DNA of 64,000 nt from VRUE01 sp963730315. Lineage in GTDB: Bacteria > Actinomycetota > Thermoleophilia > Solirubrobacterales > 70-9. The stretch lies in assembly GCA_963730315.1 (NCBI GenBank), contig CAVSRD010000005.1:1-64000 (forward strand). Direction: 5' to 3'. Made by a program: the position numbers and the translations under genes. Below are positions 50,620-59,576 of the stretch, piece by piece. Every line of letters starts with the position of its first letter. The first letter of the stretch is position 1. The notes under the pieces were generated by a model. The model searched no databases. It was given only the letters and a program-made list of their open reading frames with translations, and was not told the DNA's origin.

Positions 50620-51488
50620 GCGGGGCCGAAAAAGTCACGCGCCTGTTCGGCGACCAGCTGCGGTCGCTCGTCGACGATGAAGTGGCCGCAGTCGGCGACC
50701 AGATCAACCGACATCCGGTCGGCGTGGCGCTCGTAACCGGGCAGCATCCCGGGGGTCTGCGCCACGTCGTCGGTCCCGAACAGCAGCCGGGTCGGCACGG
50801 CGAGCCGCTTGTCCGCGTAGCGGCCGCGGAGGATCGGCCCGACCTCGCGCAGGTACAGGACCCTGTACATCTGCACCCCGGCGCGCGCCCGGGCGGGCTC
50901 GGCGAGGTTGTCGGCGAAGGCGCGCAGCGTCGCCTCGTCCCAGACCTCTTTCCTGGTCGAGGCGCCGACCAGGACGCGGGGGACGAAGCGGCCGCTGCGG
51001 TGCAGCTGGTAGCCGATCCCTGGCGAGAGGATCAGCAACTGGTACCAGAAGCGCCAGAGCCGGGGCAGCATCCGGCTCCGCGCGACCCACGGGTGGACGA
51101 TGTTGAGCACCAGGAAGCGCTCGAAGCGCTCGGGCGCCTTCAGGCAGAGCAGGAAGCCGATCCAGCCGCCCCAGTCGTGGCCGACCAGCTTCACCCGCTC
51201 GATCCCCAGCTCGTCGATGACGGCGAGCACGTCGTCGGCGAGGTTCTCCTTCTCGTAGCCGTCTGGCGGCGCGTCGGACCAGCCGAAGCCGCGCAGGTCG
51301 AGCGCCAGGACGCGGTGGCGGTCGGCCAGCGCCGGCATCAGGTGGCGCCACTCGTACCAGTGCTGCGGCCAGCCGTGCAGGCAGAGCACCGCGTCCTCGC
51401 CGGAGCCGGCTTCGGCGACGTGGAAGTCGAGGCCGCGCGCCCGCACGGTGCGGTGGCTGACGCCGTCGACGTGTGGAGGCCCCCCCAT
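50616..51488 (-). CDS. Alpha/beta hydrolase, epoxide-hydrolase/haloalkane-dehalogenase type
   Basis: 290 residues. Oxyanion motif LHGWPQHWYEW; nucleophile elbow VGHDWGGWIGF, with Asp as nucleophile rather than Ser, pointing to epoxide hydrolases or dehalogenases; catalytic His in DCGHFIVDERPQ. A cap domain with WRFWYQLLILSPGIGYQL lies between. The natural substrate is unknown. Start ATG 51488. Confidence 0.85.
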   Translation of the reverse strand: MGGPPHVDGVSHRTVRARGLDFHVAEAGSGEDAVLCLHGWPQHWYEWRHLMPALADRHRVLALDLRGFGWSDAPPDGYEKENLADDVLAVIDELGIERVKLVGHDWGGWIGFLLCLKAPERFERFLVLNIVHPWVARSRMLPRLWRFWYQLLILSPGIGYQLHRSGRFVPRVLVGASTRKEVWDEATLRAFADNLAEPARARAGVQMYRVLYLREVGPILRGRYADKRLAVPTRLLFGTDDVAQTPGMLPGYERHADRMSVDLVADCGHFIVDERPQLVAEQARDFFGPA

Positions 51489-51530
51489 GCACGAAACCTA
51501 CAAGGCGGGCGGCTCCTCTAACCTGCGGCC

Positions 51531-51983
51531 ATGGCGAAGGCGCGCGAGGGGGACCCGGCACCCGACTTCGAGCTGCCCGGGACCGGCGGCAGGACCTACC
51601 GCCTCTCCGACTACCGGGGACGAAAGCTGGTCCTCGCCTTCTACCCGGGGGACTTCACGCCGGTCTGCACCAGGCAGTTCTGCTCCTACCGCGATGAAGG
51701 CGGCCGCCTCGACGCGATCGACGCCGAGGTGCTCGGCATCTCGCCGCAGTCGGTCGACTCGCACGAGCGCTTCGTCCGCGAGAAGAGCCTCAACGTGCCG
51801 CTGCTCGCCGACGAGGACAAGGCGGTCGCCCGCGCCTACGGCATCGTCGCCGGCCCGATGGTGCGCCGCGCCACCTTCGTGATCGACGAGCGGGGCACGA
51901 TCCGCCACCGCAACGTGACTTTGGCCGGCCTCAGCTTCGACACCGTCGAGGAGATCGAGGCCGCCGTCGCAGCGGTCGGGTGA
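51531..51983 (+). CDS. Peroxiredoxin, BCP/AhpC-TSA type
   Basis: 150 residues: APDFELPGTGGRTYRLSDYR, and the peroxidatic site FYPGDFTPVCTRQFCSYRD with peroxidatic C46 and likely resolving C51, as in atypical two-Cys BCP. It reduces peroxides using thioredoxin. It is coupled by GTGA to an alpha/beta hydrolase gene. Start ATG 51531. Confidence 0.93.
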   Translation: MAKAREGDPAPDFELPGTGGRTYRLSDYRGRKLVLAFYPGDFTPVCTRQFCSYRDEGGRLDAIDAEVLGISPQSVDSHERFVREKSLNVPLLADEDKAVARAYGIVAGPMVRRATFVIDERGTIRHRNVTLAGLSFDTVEEIEAAVAAVG

Positions 51984-52837
51984 AGCCGGCACCGCCGCGA
52001 CCGTTCGAGGCCGGCGAGGGTCTGACGATCCGCGGCGAGACGGCGGGGGAGGGGCCGCCGCTCGTGCTCTGCCACGGGATCACCGCGACCCGCCGCTACG
52101 TGGTTCACGGCTCGCGGGCGCTGGAGCGCGCCGGCCACACCGTCATCTCCTACGACGCGCGCGGCCACGGCGAGTCCGACCCCGCCCCTGCCGGCCGGGG
52201 TTATGGATACCCGGAGCTGGTCAACGACCTGGAGTCGGTCCTCGCGGCCACCGCCGGGGAGGCGCCGTTCGTCCTCGCCGGGCACTCGATGGGCGCCCAC
52301 ACCGCGATCGCCTACGCGCTGCGCCATCCCGAGCGCCTCGCCGGCCTGGTGGCGATCGGGCCGGTCTACGAGGGCGAGGTCACGAGCGCGGCGCTCGCCT
52401 TCTGGGACGGCCTCGCGGCGGCGCTGGGGGAGGGAGGGGTCGACGGCTTCGTCGACTACGTCGCCCGCGAGCAGGGAATCGATCCGGCCTGGCGCGGCCC
52501 AATCCTGCGTTTCACCCGCGAGCGGATGCTGCTGCACCGCCATCTCGATGCCCTGGCGGAGGCGCTGCGGCAGGTGCCGCGTTCCCGCCCGTTCGGAGCG
52601 GTCGAAGAGCTGGAGGCGCTGGACGTGCCCGCCCTGGTCGTCGCCAGCCACGACGCCGCCGACCCTGGGCACCCGCGCGAGGTCGCCGAGCTGTACGCGT
52701 CGCGGCTGCCGCGGGCGCAGCTGGTCGGCGAGGCCGAGGGGGAGTCTCCGCTCGCCTGGCAGGGCGGCAAGCTGTCGCGCCAGCTCGCCGCCTTCTGCGC
52801 GGAGCCGCCGGTGGCGGCGGCTTTAGGCGCCGCATAG
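51980..52837 (+). CDS. Alpha/beta hydrolase (serine type)
   Basis: 285 residues. LVLCHGITATRRYVVHGSRA (oxyanion), the elbow VLAGHSMGAHTAIAYAL (GHSMG, serine nucleophile), and an aspartate in VVASHDAADPGHP. The catalytic His is not obvious near the C-terminus, where GEAEGESPLAWQGGKLSRQL occupies the expected place; activity is therefore less sure than the fold. Overlaps the peroxiredoxin stop. Start GTG 51980. Confidence 0.78.
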   Translation: MKPAPPRPFEAGEGLTIRGETAGEGPPLVLCHGITATRRYVVHGSRALERAGHTVISYDARGHGESDPAPAGRGYGYPELVNDLESVLAATAGEAPFVLAGHSMGAHTAIAYALRHPERLAGLVAIGPVYEGEVTSAALAFWDGLAAALGEGGVDGFVDYVAREQGIDPAWRGPILRFTRERMLLHRHLDALAEALRQVPRSRPFGAVEELEALDVPALVVASHDAADPGHPREVAELYASRLPRAQLVGEAEGESPLAWQGGKLSRQLAAFCAEPPVAAALGAA

Positions 52838-52861
52838 GACCGGTTCACTAGTTTTTGGGCG

Positions 52862-53293
52862 ATGAGCGCACCGGGAGAGGGGACCTTGCGGGCGATCGCG
52901 ACCTTCGTCGCGGTATTCGGCATCGGCGTCGCCACCTACATCACGATCGCCGACTCGGGCGGCGGAGCGCCGGCCTGCCTCGCGGGCGGCGGTGGCTGCG
53001 AGACGGTCGCCGACAGCTCCTACTCGCACATCCTCGGGATCAACGTCGCGGTGTTCGGGATCGTCGGCTACGTGCTGCTGGTGGCGGCGGCGCTGCTGCG
53101 CGGCGACGCCGCCCGCATGGCCGGCTTCGGGATCTCGCTTGCCGGCTTCGGCTTCAGCGTCTACCTGACGTACCTCGAGCTGTTCAAGATCGAAGCGATC
53201 TGCCAGTGGTGCGTGGCGAGCGCGGTGCTGATGACGATCCTCTTCGGGTTAAATGCAGTGCGCATGGTCGGCTACGTAGGAAGGCCCGCATGA
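52862..53293 (+). CDS. VKOR-family membrane disulfide oxidoreductase
   Basis: 143 residues with four membrane segments. The loop cysteine pair C39 and C46 (CLAGGGGC) and the redox CxxC C114-C117 (AICQWCVAS) match bacterial vitamin K epoxide reductase homologues, which reoxidise DsbA and pass electrons to quinone. The conserved serine/asparagine stretch after the first pair (SSYSHILGINVAVFGIVGY) is typical. Its stop overlaps the start of the DsbA-like gene, so the two form one oxidative-folding unit. Confidence 0.92.
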   Translation: MSAPGEGTLRAIATFVAVFGIGVATYITIADSGGGAPACLAGGGGCETVADSSYSHILGINVAVFGIVGYVLLVAAALLRGDAARMAGFGISLAGFGFSVYLTYLELFKIEAICQWCVASAVLMTILFGLNAVRMVGYVGRPA

Positions 53294-54057
53294 GCGGCAA
53301 GAGCGCCAGAGAGGAACGCCGCGAACAGCGGCTGCAGCAGGAAAGCGAAGGCGAGCGCCAGAAGAGGCGCAAGCGGCTGCTGCAGATCGGCAGCGCCGCG
53401 GTCTTCGTGGCGGTTGTCGCGGTCGCAGTGGTGATCGTCGTCGCCAGCAGCGGCGGAGGCGGCGGAGGCGAAGTCGACCTCGAAGACACCAGCCTGGTCG
53501 AGAACGAGCTGAGCGGGATCCCGCAGGAAGGATTGGTCCTCGGCCGGCCGCAGGCGAAGGTGACGCTATGGGAGTACGGCGACCTCCAGTGCCCGGTCTG
53601 CAAGGCCTACTCCGAAGAAATCATCCCGGAAGTGATCGACTCCGAGGTGCGCCGCGGCGCGGCGAAGATCGAGTTCCGCAACTTCACGATCATCGGCCCG
53701 GAATCGATCCCCGCCGGAGCGGCGGCGGTCGCCGCCGGCAAGCAGGGCCGCGGCTGGGAATACCTCGAGCTCTTCTATCGAAACCAGGGCACCGAGGGGT
53801 CCGGCTACGTCACCGACGAATTCATGACCGAAGTCGCCAAGGGCGCCGGCGTGCCGAACATCACCAAATGGAACAAGGATCGCAAGAGCTCCAAGGTGAA
53901 ATCCGAAGTGGAAGCGACGACCTCCGAAGCGCAGCGGCTGGGCTTCACCGGGACGCCCTCGTTCGCGATCGAAGGCCCCGGCACGAGCGGCAAAGAAACG
54001 CTCGGCACTCCCGGCTCGGCCGGCACGATCGAAGAAGCGATCGAAGAAGCGGGCTGA
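53290..54057 (+). CDS. DsbA-like thiol oxidoreductase
   Basis: 255 residues: a charged cytoplasmic N-terminus (~30 residues), a membrane anchor (~33-53), a glycine linker, and a thioredoxin/DsbA domain with the active site LQCPVCKAYSEE (C101-C104), a helical insert, and cis-proline region GFTGTPSFAIEGPG. It should introduce disulfides into exported proteins and be reoxidised by the VKOR protein just upstream. Same cluster as in many actinobacteria. Confidence 0.9.
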   Translation: MSGKSAREERREQRLQQESEGERQKRRKRLLQIGSAAVFVAVVAVAVVIVVASSGGGGGGEVDLEDTSLVENELSGIPQEGLVLGRPQAKVTLWEYGDLQCPVCKAYSEEIIPEVIDSEVRRGAAKIEFRNFTIIGPESIPAGAAAVAAGKQGRGWEYLELFYRNQGTEGSGYVTDEFMTEVAKGAGVPNITKWNKDRKSSKVKSEVEATTSEAQRLGFTGTPSFAIEGPGTSGKETLGTPGSAGTIEEAIEEAG

Positions 54058-54102
54058 GGCGTCGAGTTCACATAACCACCATTATCGTGCGTTGGACCGC
54101 GA

Positions 54103-54744
54103 TCAGGCGGCCACGATGGCGCTGCCCCGCGCCATCGGCCGGACGATCGGCGGGGCCTTCGGCAGCCGCCCTCGCTCGACGCGCTCCAGGGTGAGCGGCG
54201 AGGCTTCGATCGTCGCCACCGTGTCGCGGTTGCAGTGGCAGCCGTCGCCGAAGAAGCGCCAGGGCCGTTCGAGCCGGTCCTGCCAGCGGGCCAGGCCGGC
54301 GTCCTCGGCGCGCACGTGCTCGAGGAAGAGCATCCGGCCCCCGGGCCGCAGCAGCCGCGCCGTTTCGGCCAGCGCCGCCTCCGGGTCCGGCACCGTGCAG
54401 AGGACCAGCGTGAAGACGGCGGTGTCGAAGCTCGCGTCCTCGAAGGGCAGCCGTGCGGCCGGCGCTTCGATCAGCTGCACCCGCTGGTCCGTCTCAGCCA
54501 GCCTGTGGCGCAGGCGCCTCACCATGTACTTGTCGGGCTCACTGAGGACCAGCTCGGTGACCGTCTGCGGGTACAGCCCGAGGTTGGCGCCGGTCCCGGC
54601 CCCGATGTCGATCGTCCGCCCGCGCGCCTCGGACAGCGTCTCGCGCCGCATCTCGCGCAGCCCGGCCTCCTCGGTGCCCTTCAGGCTGCGGTCATAGAGC
54701 GCCGCGAAGGCCCGCCCCCAGGTCGCGTCGTAGATCCGTCCCAT
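54103..54744 (-). CDS. SAM-dependent methyltransferase, UbiE/menaquinone-type
   Basis: 213 residues: IYDATWGRAFAALYDRSLKG, RTIDIGAGTGANLGLYPQTV (SAM loop), LSEPDKYMVRRLRHRL, FDTAVFTLVLCTVPDPEAAL, and LRPGGRMLFLEHVR. The last block, with FFGDGCHCNRDT, is typical of METTL7-like and phospholipid or thiol methyltransferases; the exact substrate is unknown. It follows the SDR gene by 10 bases on the same strand. Start ATG 54744. Confidence 0.82.
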   Translation of the reverse strand: MGRIYDATWGRAFAALYDRSLKGTEEAGLREMRRETLSEARGRTIDIGAGTGANLGLYPQTVTELVLSEPDKYMVRRLRHRLAETDQRVQLIEAPAARLPFEDASFDTAVFTLVLCTVPDPEAALAETARLLRPGGRMLFLEHVRAEDAGLARWQDRLERPWRFFGDGCHCNRDTVATIEASPLTLERVERGRLPKAPPIVRPMARGSAIVAA

Positions 54745-54754
54745 CTGCTGGGCG

Positions 54755-55654
54755 TCAGGCGGCGTCTCTCTGGGCAGCCGGCTCAGCCTCGCTCTCGCCG
54801 GCTTCCGCCCCGGCGGAGTGGCTCTTCGCGGCTCGTTCCTCGTAGGCGCGGCGGGCCGACCCGGGCACCTCGGCGATGATGCTGTCGACGCCCATGAAGC
54901 TCGCCACCGCCTCACGCCAGCGCCGCGGCAGGATGCCGCTGATCGCCACCGTGTACTTCAGCGAGCGCGGGATGAAGACGTCGACGCGGCCCGTCTCCAG
55001 CGCCTCGGCGATCGCCTCGGCGACGTCCTCGGGCTCCACTTTCTTGACGCCCCGCGTGTCGGAGACGCCTTCGGTCAGGGCGGTGTTGACGGTGACCGGC
55101 ATCACGTAGGAGAAGTCGATGCCGCTGCCGCGCAGCTCGGCGCGCACCGCCTCGGTGAAGCCGACCACGGCGTGCTTGGTGCCCGAGTAGGTGACGATCC
55201 CCGGCACGCCGGCTTTCCCGGCCGAGGAGGCGAGGTTGACGACGTGACCGCCGCGGCGCGGCAGCATCCGCTCCAGCGCCAGCTGGGTGCCGGTGACGAC
55301 GCCATAGACGTTGATCTCGATCTGGCGGCGGATCGACTCGTCGGCCTCTTCGACGAACCTCGTCACCGGCATGATCCCGGCGTTGTTGATCAGCACGTCG
55401 AGCGGACCGAGCTGGCGGTCGACCTCGCCGAGGAAGGCCGCGAAGGAGTCGCGGTCGGTGACGTCGAGTGGGATCGCGATCGTCCCGCCCCCCAGCTCCC
55501 CGGCGGTCTCTTCGGCCAGCGGCAAATCGAGGTCGCCGATCGCGACGCGGCAGCCCCTGCGGACCAGCGCCGCGGCGGTCGCCTTGCCGATCCCCCGGGC
55601 GCCCCCGGTGATCGCCACGACCTTGCCGCTGAGTGGGCGTCGCTCCTTCGCCAT
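54755..55654 (-). CDS. Short-chain dehydrogenase/reductase
   Basis: 299 residues, classical SDR: cofactor loop VVAITGGARGIGKATAAALV (TGGxxGIG), DVTDRDSF, LINNAGIMP, catalytic Ser in NLASSAGKAG, and YSGTKHAVVGF (YxxxK). The Gly-rich loop followed by DLDLP suggests NAD. The C-terminal ~45 residues are an extension rich in Ala and Glu. It lies between the thiolase-like gene and a methyltransferase; these three may act on a lipid or steroid-type compound. Start ATG 55654. Confidence 0.88.
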   Translation of the reverse strand: MAKERRPLSGKVVAITGGARGIGKATAAALVRRGCRVAIGDLDLPLAEETAGELGGGTIAIPLDVTDRDSFAAFLGEVDRQLGPLDVLINNAGIMPVTRFVEEADESIRRQIEINVYGVVTGTQLALERMLPRRGGHVVNLASSAGKAGVPGIVTYSGTKHAVVGFTEAVRAELRGSGIDFSYVMPVTVNTALTEGVSDTRGVKKVEPEDVAEAIAEALETGRVDVFIPRSLKYTVAISGILPRRWREAVASFMGVDSIIAEVPGSARRAYEERAAKSHSAGAEAGESEAEPAAQRDAA

Positions 55655-55679
55655 TGCTGTCCTCCTCCTCCGGTGGCTC

Positions 55680-56873
55680 CTAGGCCGCCGGTTTGTAGAC
55701 GGTGACCACGGCGGCGCCGCCGAGGCCGATGTTGTGCTGCAGCGCGGTTTTCGCGCCCTCGACCTGGCGGGCGTCGGCTTCGCCGCGCAGCTGCCAGGTC
55801 AGCTCCGAGCACTGCGCCAGCCCGGTCGCGCCCAGCGGGTGGCCCTTGGAGATCAGCCCGCCGGAGGGGTTGACGACGACCTTGCCGCCGTAGGTGGTGG
55901 CTTCCTCGTCGACCAGCTTGTGGCCCTCGCCCTCCGCCGCGAAGCCGAGCGCTTCGTAGGTGATCAGCTCGTTGGCGCTGAAGCAGTCGTGCAACTCGCA
56001 GACATCGACCTCATCGGCCGCCACGCCGGCCTCCTCGTAGGCTTCGTCCGCCGCCCGCTTCGACATGTCGACGCCGACGATCTTCATGCAATCGGTGTCG
56101 TCGGCGAAGGTCGAGGAGAGGTCGGTGACCATCGACTGGCCGGCGATCTCGATCGCCCGCTCGCCGAGACCGTGCTCTTCGACGTAGCGCTCCGAGGCGA
56201 CGATCGCGCAGGCCGACCCGTCGGAGGTCGGCGAGCACTGCAGCTTGGTCAGCGGCTCGTGGATCATCCTCGCCGCCTTGATCTCCTCGATCGTGTACTC
56301 GTCCTGGAACTGGGCGTAGGGGTTGTTGACCGAGTGCTTGTGGTTCTTCCAGCCGATCCATGCGTAGTGGTCGGGTTCGGAACCGTACTTCTCCATGTGG
56401 TCGCGGCCGGCGTTGCCGAACATCTGCGGCGCCGGCGGCGAGGACTCGGGGTCGCGGATTTCGAACATCCGCATCGCATGTTTGTCGATCGCGTTGGTGC
56501 GGTCGGTGTACTTGACGCCTAGCGAGCCGGGCTCCATCTTCTCGAAGCCGACCGCGAGCGCACAGTCGACCAGGCCGCCCTTCACCGCCTGGCGGGCGAG
56601 GAACAGCGCCGAGGAGCCGGTCGAGCAGTTGTTGTTGACGTTGACCACCGGGATCCCGGTGAGGCCGAGCTGGTAGAGGGCCCGCTGGCCGTAGGTCGAG
56701 TCGCCGTAGCAGTAGCCGGCGTAGGCCTGCTCGACGTCCTCGTAGGGAATGCCGGCGTCGGCGAGCGCCTTCTCCCCCGCGTCCCGGGCCCAGTCGGGGT
56801 AGTCGCCCTCCTTGTTGCCCGGCTTCTCGAACTTGGTCATCCCGACCCCGATCACGAACGTGCGGTTGCTCAA
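55680..56873 (-). CDS. SCP-x-type thiolase / lipid-transfer acetyltransferase
   Basis: 397 residues, thiolase fold: RTFVIGVGMTKFEKPGNKEG, the nucleophile cysteine in NVNNNCSTGSSALFLARQAV, HDCFSANELITYEALG, and NPSGGLISKGHPLGATGLAQ. This is the SCP2-thiolase type that cleaves or forms 3-ketoacyl-CoA bonds, often of branched or sterol side chains. It starts at ATG 56873 and is followed by the SDR gene 25 bases on. No acyl-CoA ligase is in view. Confidence 0.9.
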   Translation of the reverse strand: MSNRTFVIGVGMTKFEKPGNKEGDYPDWARDAGEKALADAGIPYEDVEQAYAGYCYGDSTYGQRALYQLGLTGIPVVNVNNNCSTGSSALFLARQAVKGGLVDCALAVGFEKMEPGSLGVKYTDRTNAIDKHAMRMFEIRDPESSPPAPQMFGNAGRDHMEKYGSEPDHYAWIGWKNHKHSVNNPYAQFQDEYTIEEIKAARMIHEPLTKLQCSPTSDGSACAIVASERYVEEHGLGERAIEIAGQSMVTDLSSTFADDTDCMKIVGVDMSKRAADEAYEEAGVAADEVDVCELHDCFSANELITYEALGFAAEGEGHKLVDEEATTYGGKVVVNPSGGLISKGHPLGATGLAQCSELTWQLRGEADARQVEGAKTALQHNIGLGGAAVVTVYKPAA

Positions 56874-56929
56874 AGTCTCTCCTGTTGTCGCGCCGCGGCG
56901 GGCGGCGTTTGGCTGCGTAGCCAGGAAAT

Positions 56930-57976
56930 CTAGCGGGCCTGGTCCGGGGACGCCAGCGCCGGCCGCTGTTCGCTCGGGTTCGACCAGAGCAGGAACGCCG
57001 CCCCGGCGATCGCGATGCCGATCGCGGTGCCGATCGCCCGCTGTCCGGCGGCGCGCAGCGCCGGCTCGCCCACGGTGTCGGCGAGCAGCACCACGTAGAC
57101 GGTGATCGACGCGGTGAACAGCGCGTACTGGACGGTCAGCAGCCCGAAGGCGAGGGCGGCCGCGGCGGTAAGGGGGACGGCGAGCGCCAGGCCGTCACCC
57201 ACCAGCCACGCCGAGAGGGCGGTCGCGATCACCAGGCCGATCGCGGTGCCGGCGGCGCGCAGGACCAGCCGGTGGAAGGTCTCCTCCCGTTCCGGTCGGA
57301 GCACGAAGAGGATCGTCAGCGGGATCCAGAAGCCGTGTTCCTGCATCCCTAGCAGCCAGTAGGCGGCGACCCCGAGCGCGAGGGCGGCGCCGAAGCGGAT
57401 CGCGTGGCGGAAGCTGGTCGAGCGCATGGTCAGGTTGGAGCGCAGCGCGGCGAGCGCCGCGGGGGTGCTCCAGGCGTTCCCTCCCCCCTCCTCCGCGCGG
57501 TCGCCGGCCGCGTAGACGAAGAGCGAGAAGGCGGCCTGGAGCAAACCGCCGGCCGTCCCGTAGAGCAGCGCCGGCAGCGCGTCGGACGCGCTCAGCGGCA
57601 GCCCCTGGGCGACCAGCAGCGCCAGCGCCACCGTGAGGCCGGCGAACGAGAACCGCAGCGAGACGGCGATGCAGTAGCCGCCAGCGGCGCCGACCAGCGC
57701 CATCGCCGCCACCGCCAGCGGCGCCGAGGAGCCGGTGAGGGCGCCCAGCGCCGCGGCGAGCCCGAGCGCCGGGGCCACCGCCGCCTGCCAGGCGGCCCGG
57801 GTGCGGGCCGGAGCGTCGAGGCCGACGAAGCCGGCGAGCAGGGCGGCGCTGGCGACCGCTCCCTTGGTCGGCGCGCCCAGCCCCAGCTCGAGGAAGAGGG
57901 CGATCCCGACCGGGACCCCGATCAGGGCGCCGCGGCGCAGGGCTGGGCCCGGCTCGGCGGGGCCGATCGCCAGCAA
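56930..57976 (-). CDS. FUSC/aromatic-acid-exporter-like membrane protein
   Basis: 348 residues made of two halves, each with four to five membrane helices, joined by a soluble stretch (GGGNAWSTPAALAALRSNLT). The second half contains RHAIRFGAALALGVAAYWLL and GFWIPLTILFVLRPEREETF, the signature of FUSC-type proteins (YccS/AaeB relatives) that form exporters or tethering complexes. Substrate unknown. The translation start is not certain; the frame opens at 57976. It runs into the intergenic region before the thiolase. Confidence 0.75.
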   Translation of the reverse strand: MLAIGPAEPGPALRRGALIGVPVGIALFLELGLGAPTKGAVASAALLAGFVGLDAPARTRAAWQAAVAPALGLAAALGALTGSSAPLAVAAMALVGAAGGYCIAVSLRFSFAGLTVALALLVAQGLPLSASDALPALLYGTAGGLLQAAFSLFVYAAGDRAEEGGGNAWSTPAALAALRSNLTMRSTSFRHAIRFGAALALGVAAYWLLGMQEHGFWIPLTILFVLRPEREETFHRLVLRAAGTAIGLVIATALSAWLVGDGLALAVPLTAAAALAFGLLTVQYALFTASITVYVVLLADTVGEPALRAAGQRAIGTAIGIAIAGAAFLLWSNPSEQRPALASPDQAR

Positions 57977-58040
57977 CGGCGAGGCGCGCAGGCGCCGCGC
58001 CGCGCCCGCGGCGTTGAACAGCGGCGCGCTTGTGGAACCC

Positions 58041-58724
58041 TTAGCCGACGTGGCCGGCGGGCATGCGGTCGTCGTGGCCGCCGCAGTCGTCGGGCTGCCA
58101 GCCGGGAACGGTGTTGCCCTCCGGCGGGATCGGGTTCTGCCTGAGGATCCGCGCCAGGTGGGTGACGTTGTGGGCCATCCACTTGGCGGTCTTCTGCGTG
58201 TAGGGGTGGTCCTTGCCGCCCGCCTCGACGAACGAAGGGCCCGGCCCGGCGTCGCCGACCCAGTAGGTGTCGGCGTTGGGCGGGATCGCGCAGCCGAGGT
58301 GGGTGAGGTTGAACAGCGTCGTTTCCGAGCAGGCGTGGGCGCCGTCCTCGTTGCCCGTCACGACCACCCCGCCGACCGTGTTGTAGAGCGGGTACTGGCC
58401 GACCTCGTTGGTCGTGTTGTAGGTGCCATCGAGGCGCTCGATCACCATCTGGCAGACGCTGTTGCGGACGCCGAACCAGATCGACATGGCCATGATCAGG
58501 ATGTCGGCGGCGAGCACCTTCTCGAGGATCTGGGGCCACTCGTCCCCCTCCCCCATGTCGGAGACGACGCCGAACGGGATCTCGTAGTCGACCGGCCGCA
58601 GGGTCTCGTGGCCGACCCCCAGCTCGTCGAAGTGGCCGGTGACGATGTCGACCAGGGCCTGCGTGTTGGAGGGCTCCGGGGACTTCTTCAGGGTGCAGTT
58701 GAGTATCAGAGCGTTGACGTCCAT
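58041..58724 (-). CDS. Flavodoxin-like NAD(P)H:FMN reductase
   Basis: 227 residues, flavodoxin fold: VNALILNCTLKKSPEPSNTQ (phosphate loop), VLAADILIMAMSIWFGVRNS (flavin contact), and VVVTGNEDGAHACSET. This is the NADPH-dependent FMN reductase (WrbA/ArsH-like) group. The C-terminus has GHDDRMPAGHV, rich in His, not seen in most members. Start ATG 58724; divergent from ccdA with 74 bases between. Confidence 0.85.
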   Translation of the reverse strand: MDVNALILNCTLKKSPEPSNTQALVDIVTGHFDELGVGHETLRPVDYEIPFGVVSDMGEGDEWPQILEKVLAADILIMAMSIWFGVRNSVCQMVIERLDGTYNTTNEVGQYPLYNTVGGVVVTGNEDGAHACSETTLFNLTHLGCAIPPNADTYWVGDAGPGPSFVEAGGKDHPYTQKTAKWMAHNVTHLARILRQNPIPPEGNTVPGWQPDDCGGHDDRMPAGHVG

Positions 58725-58798
58725 ACGGCGCAGTCTCTCCTGTGGCGCGCGCCATTGCAAGAGGGGCCGACGGAGCGCCCCGGATATCCTGAGGAGCG

Positions 58799-59557
58799 GT
58801 GATCGTCGCCGATCTGAGCACCGATCCGACCGCCGGGGTCGGCGTCCTCGCCGCCCTCGCGGCGGGGATCGTCTCCTTCCTCTCCCCCTGCGTGCTGCCG
58901 CTCGTCCCCGGGTACCTGTCGGCGGTCAGCGGCGTCTCCGCGGCCGAGCTGGACAGCGCCGGCTGGCGCCGCGTGCTCGCCCCCAGCCTGCTCTTCGTCG
59001 CCAGCTTCTCGGCGATCTTCGTGATCCTCGGCCTCACCGCGACCGGGCTCGGCTCAGCCCTCCAGGACCACAAGCTGCTTCTGACCAAGATCTCCGCGGC
59101 GCTGATCGTCGCGATGGGCGTGCTCTTCGTCGCCTCGCTGTTCGTCACCCGCCTCAACCGCGAGTGGCACGTCGACGCCCTGCTCGAGCGGGCCGGCCGG
59201 GGCGGTCCGATCGTCGCCGGCGCCGCCTTCGCGATCGCCTGGACGCCCTGCATCGGCCCGACCCTCGGGGCGATCCTCTCCGCCGCCTCGCTCTCCGGCT
59301 CGGCCGGCCGCGGCGCATTCCTGCTCGCCGTCTACTCGGCAGGCCTGGCGATCCCCTTCCTTCTCACCGCCGTCGCCTTCTCCCGCATGACCACCGCCTT
59401 CGCCGCGGTGAAGCGCCACTACCAGGCGATCGTCGCCACCGGCGGCCTGATCCTGATCGCGATGGGCGTCCTGATCTGGACCGGAGAGCTGACCCGGCTC
59501 AACATCGAAGCGCAGCGCTGGCTGAGCGGGCTCGGCCTCGAATTCTGGAACGTCTGA
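58799..59557 (+). CDS. ccdA: Cytochrome c biogenesis protein CcdA
   Basis: 252 residues with six or seven membrane segments. The two redox cysteines are C31 in LSPCVLPLVP and C151 in WTPCIGPTLG, as in CcdA/DsbD membrane domains, which carry electrons outward to keep haem-binding thiols reduced. It would act on cytochromes such as the one at 7.7 kb. It opposes the oxidising VKOR-DsbA pair. Start GTG 58799. No ResA or ccsB next to it. Confidence 0.93.
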   Translation: MIVADLSTDPTAGVGVLAALAAGIVSFLSPCVLPLVPGYLSAVSGVSAAELDSAGWRRVLAPSLLFVASFSAIFVILGLTATGLGSALQDHKLLLTKISAALIVAMGVLFVASLFVTRLNREWHVDALLERAGRGGPIVAGAAFAIAWTPCIGPTLGAILSAASLSGSAGRGAFLLAVYSAGLAIPFLLTAVAFSRMTTAFAAVKRHYQAIVATGGLILIAMGVLIWTGELTRLNIEAQRWLSGLGLEFWNV

Positions 59558-59576
59558 AGCGCTGATTGTGTCCAGC

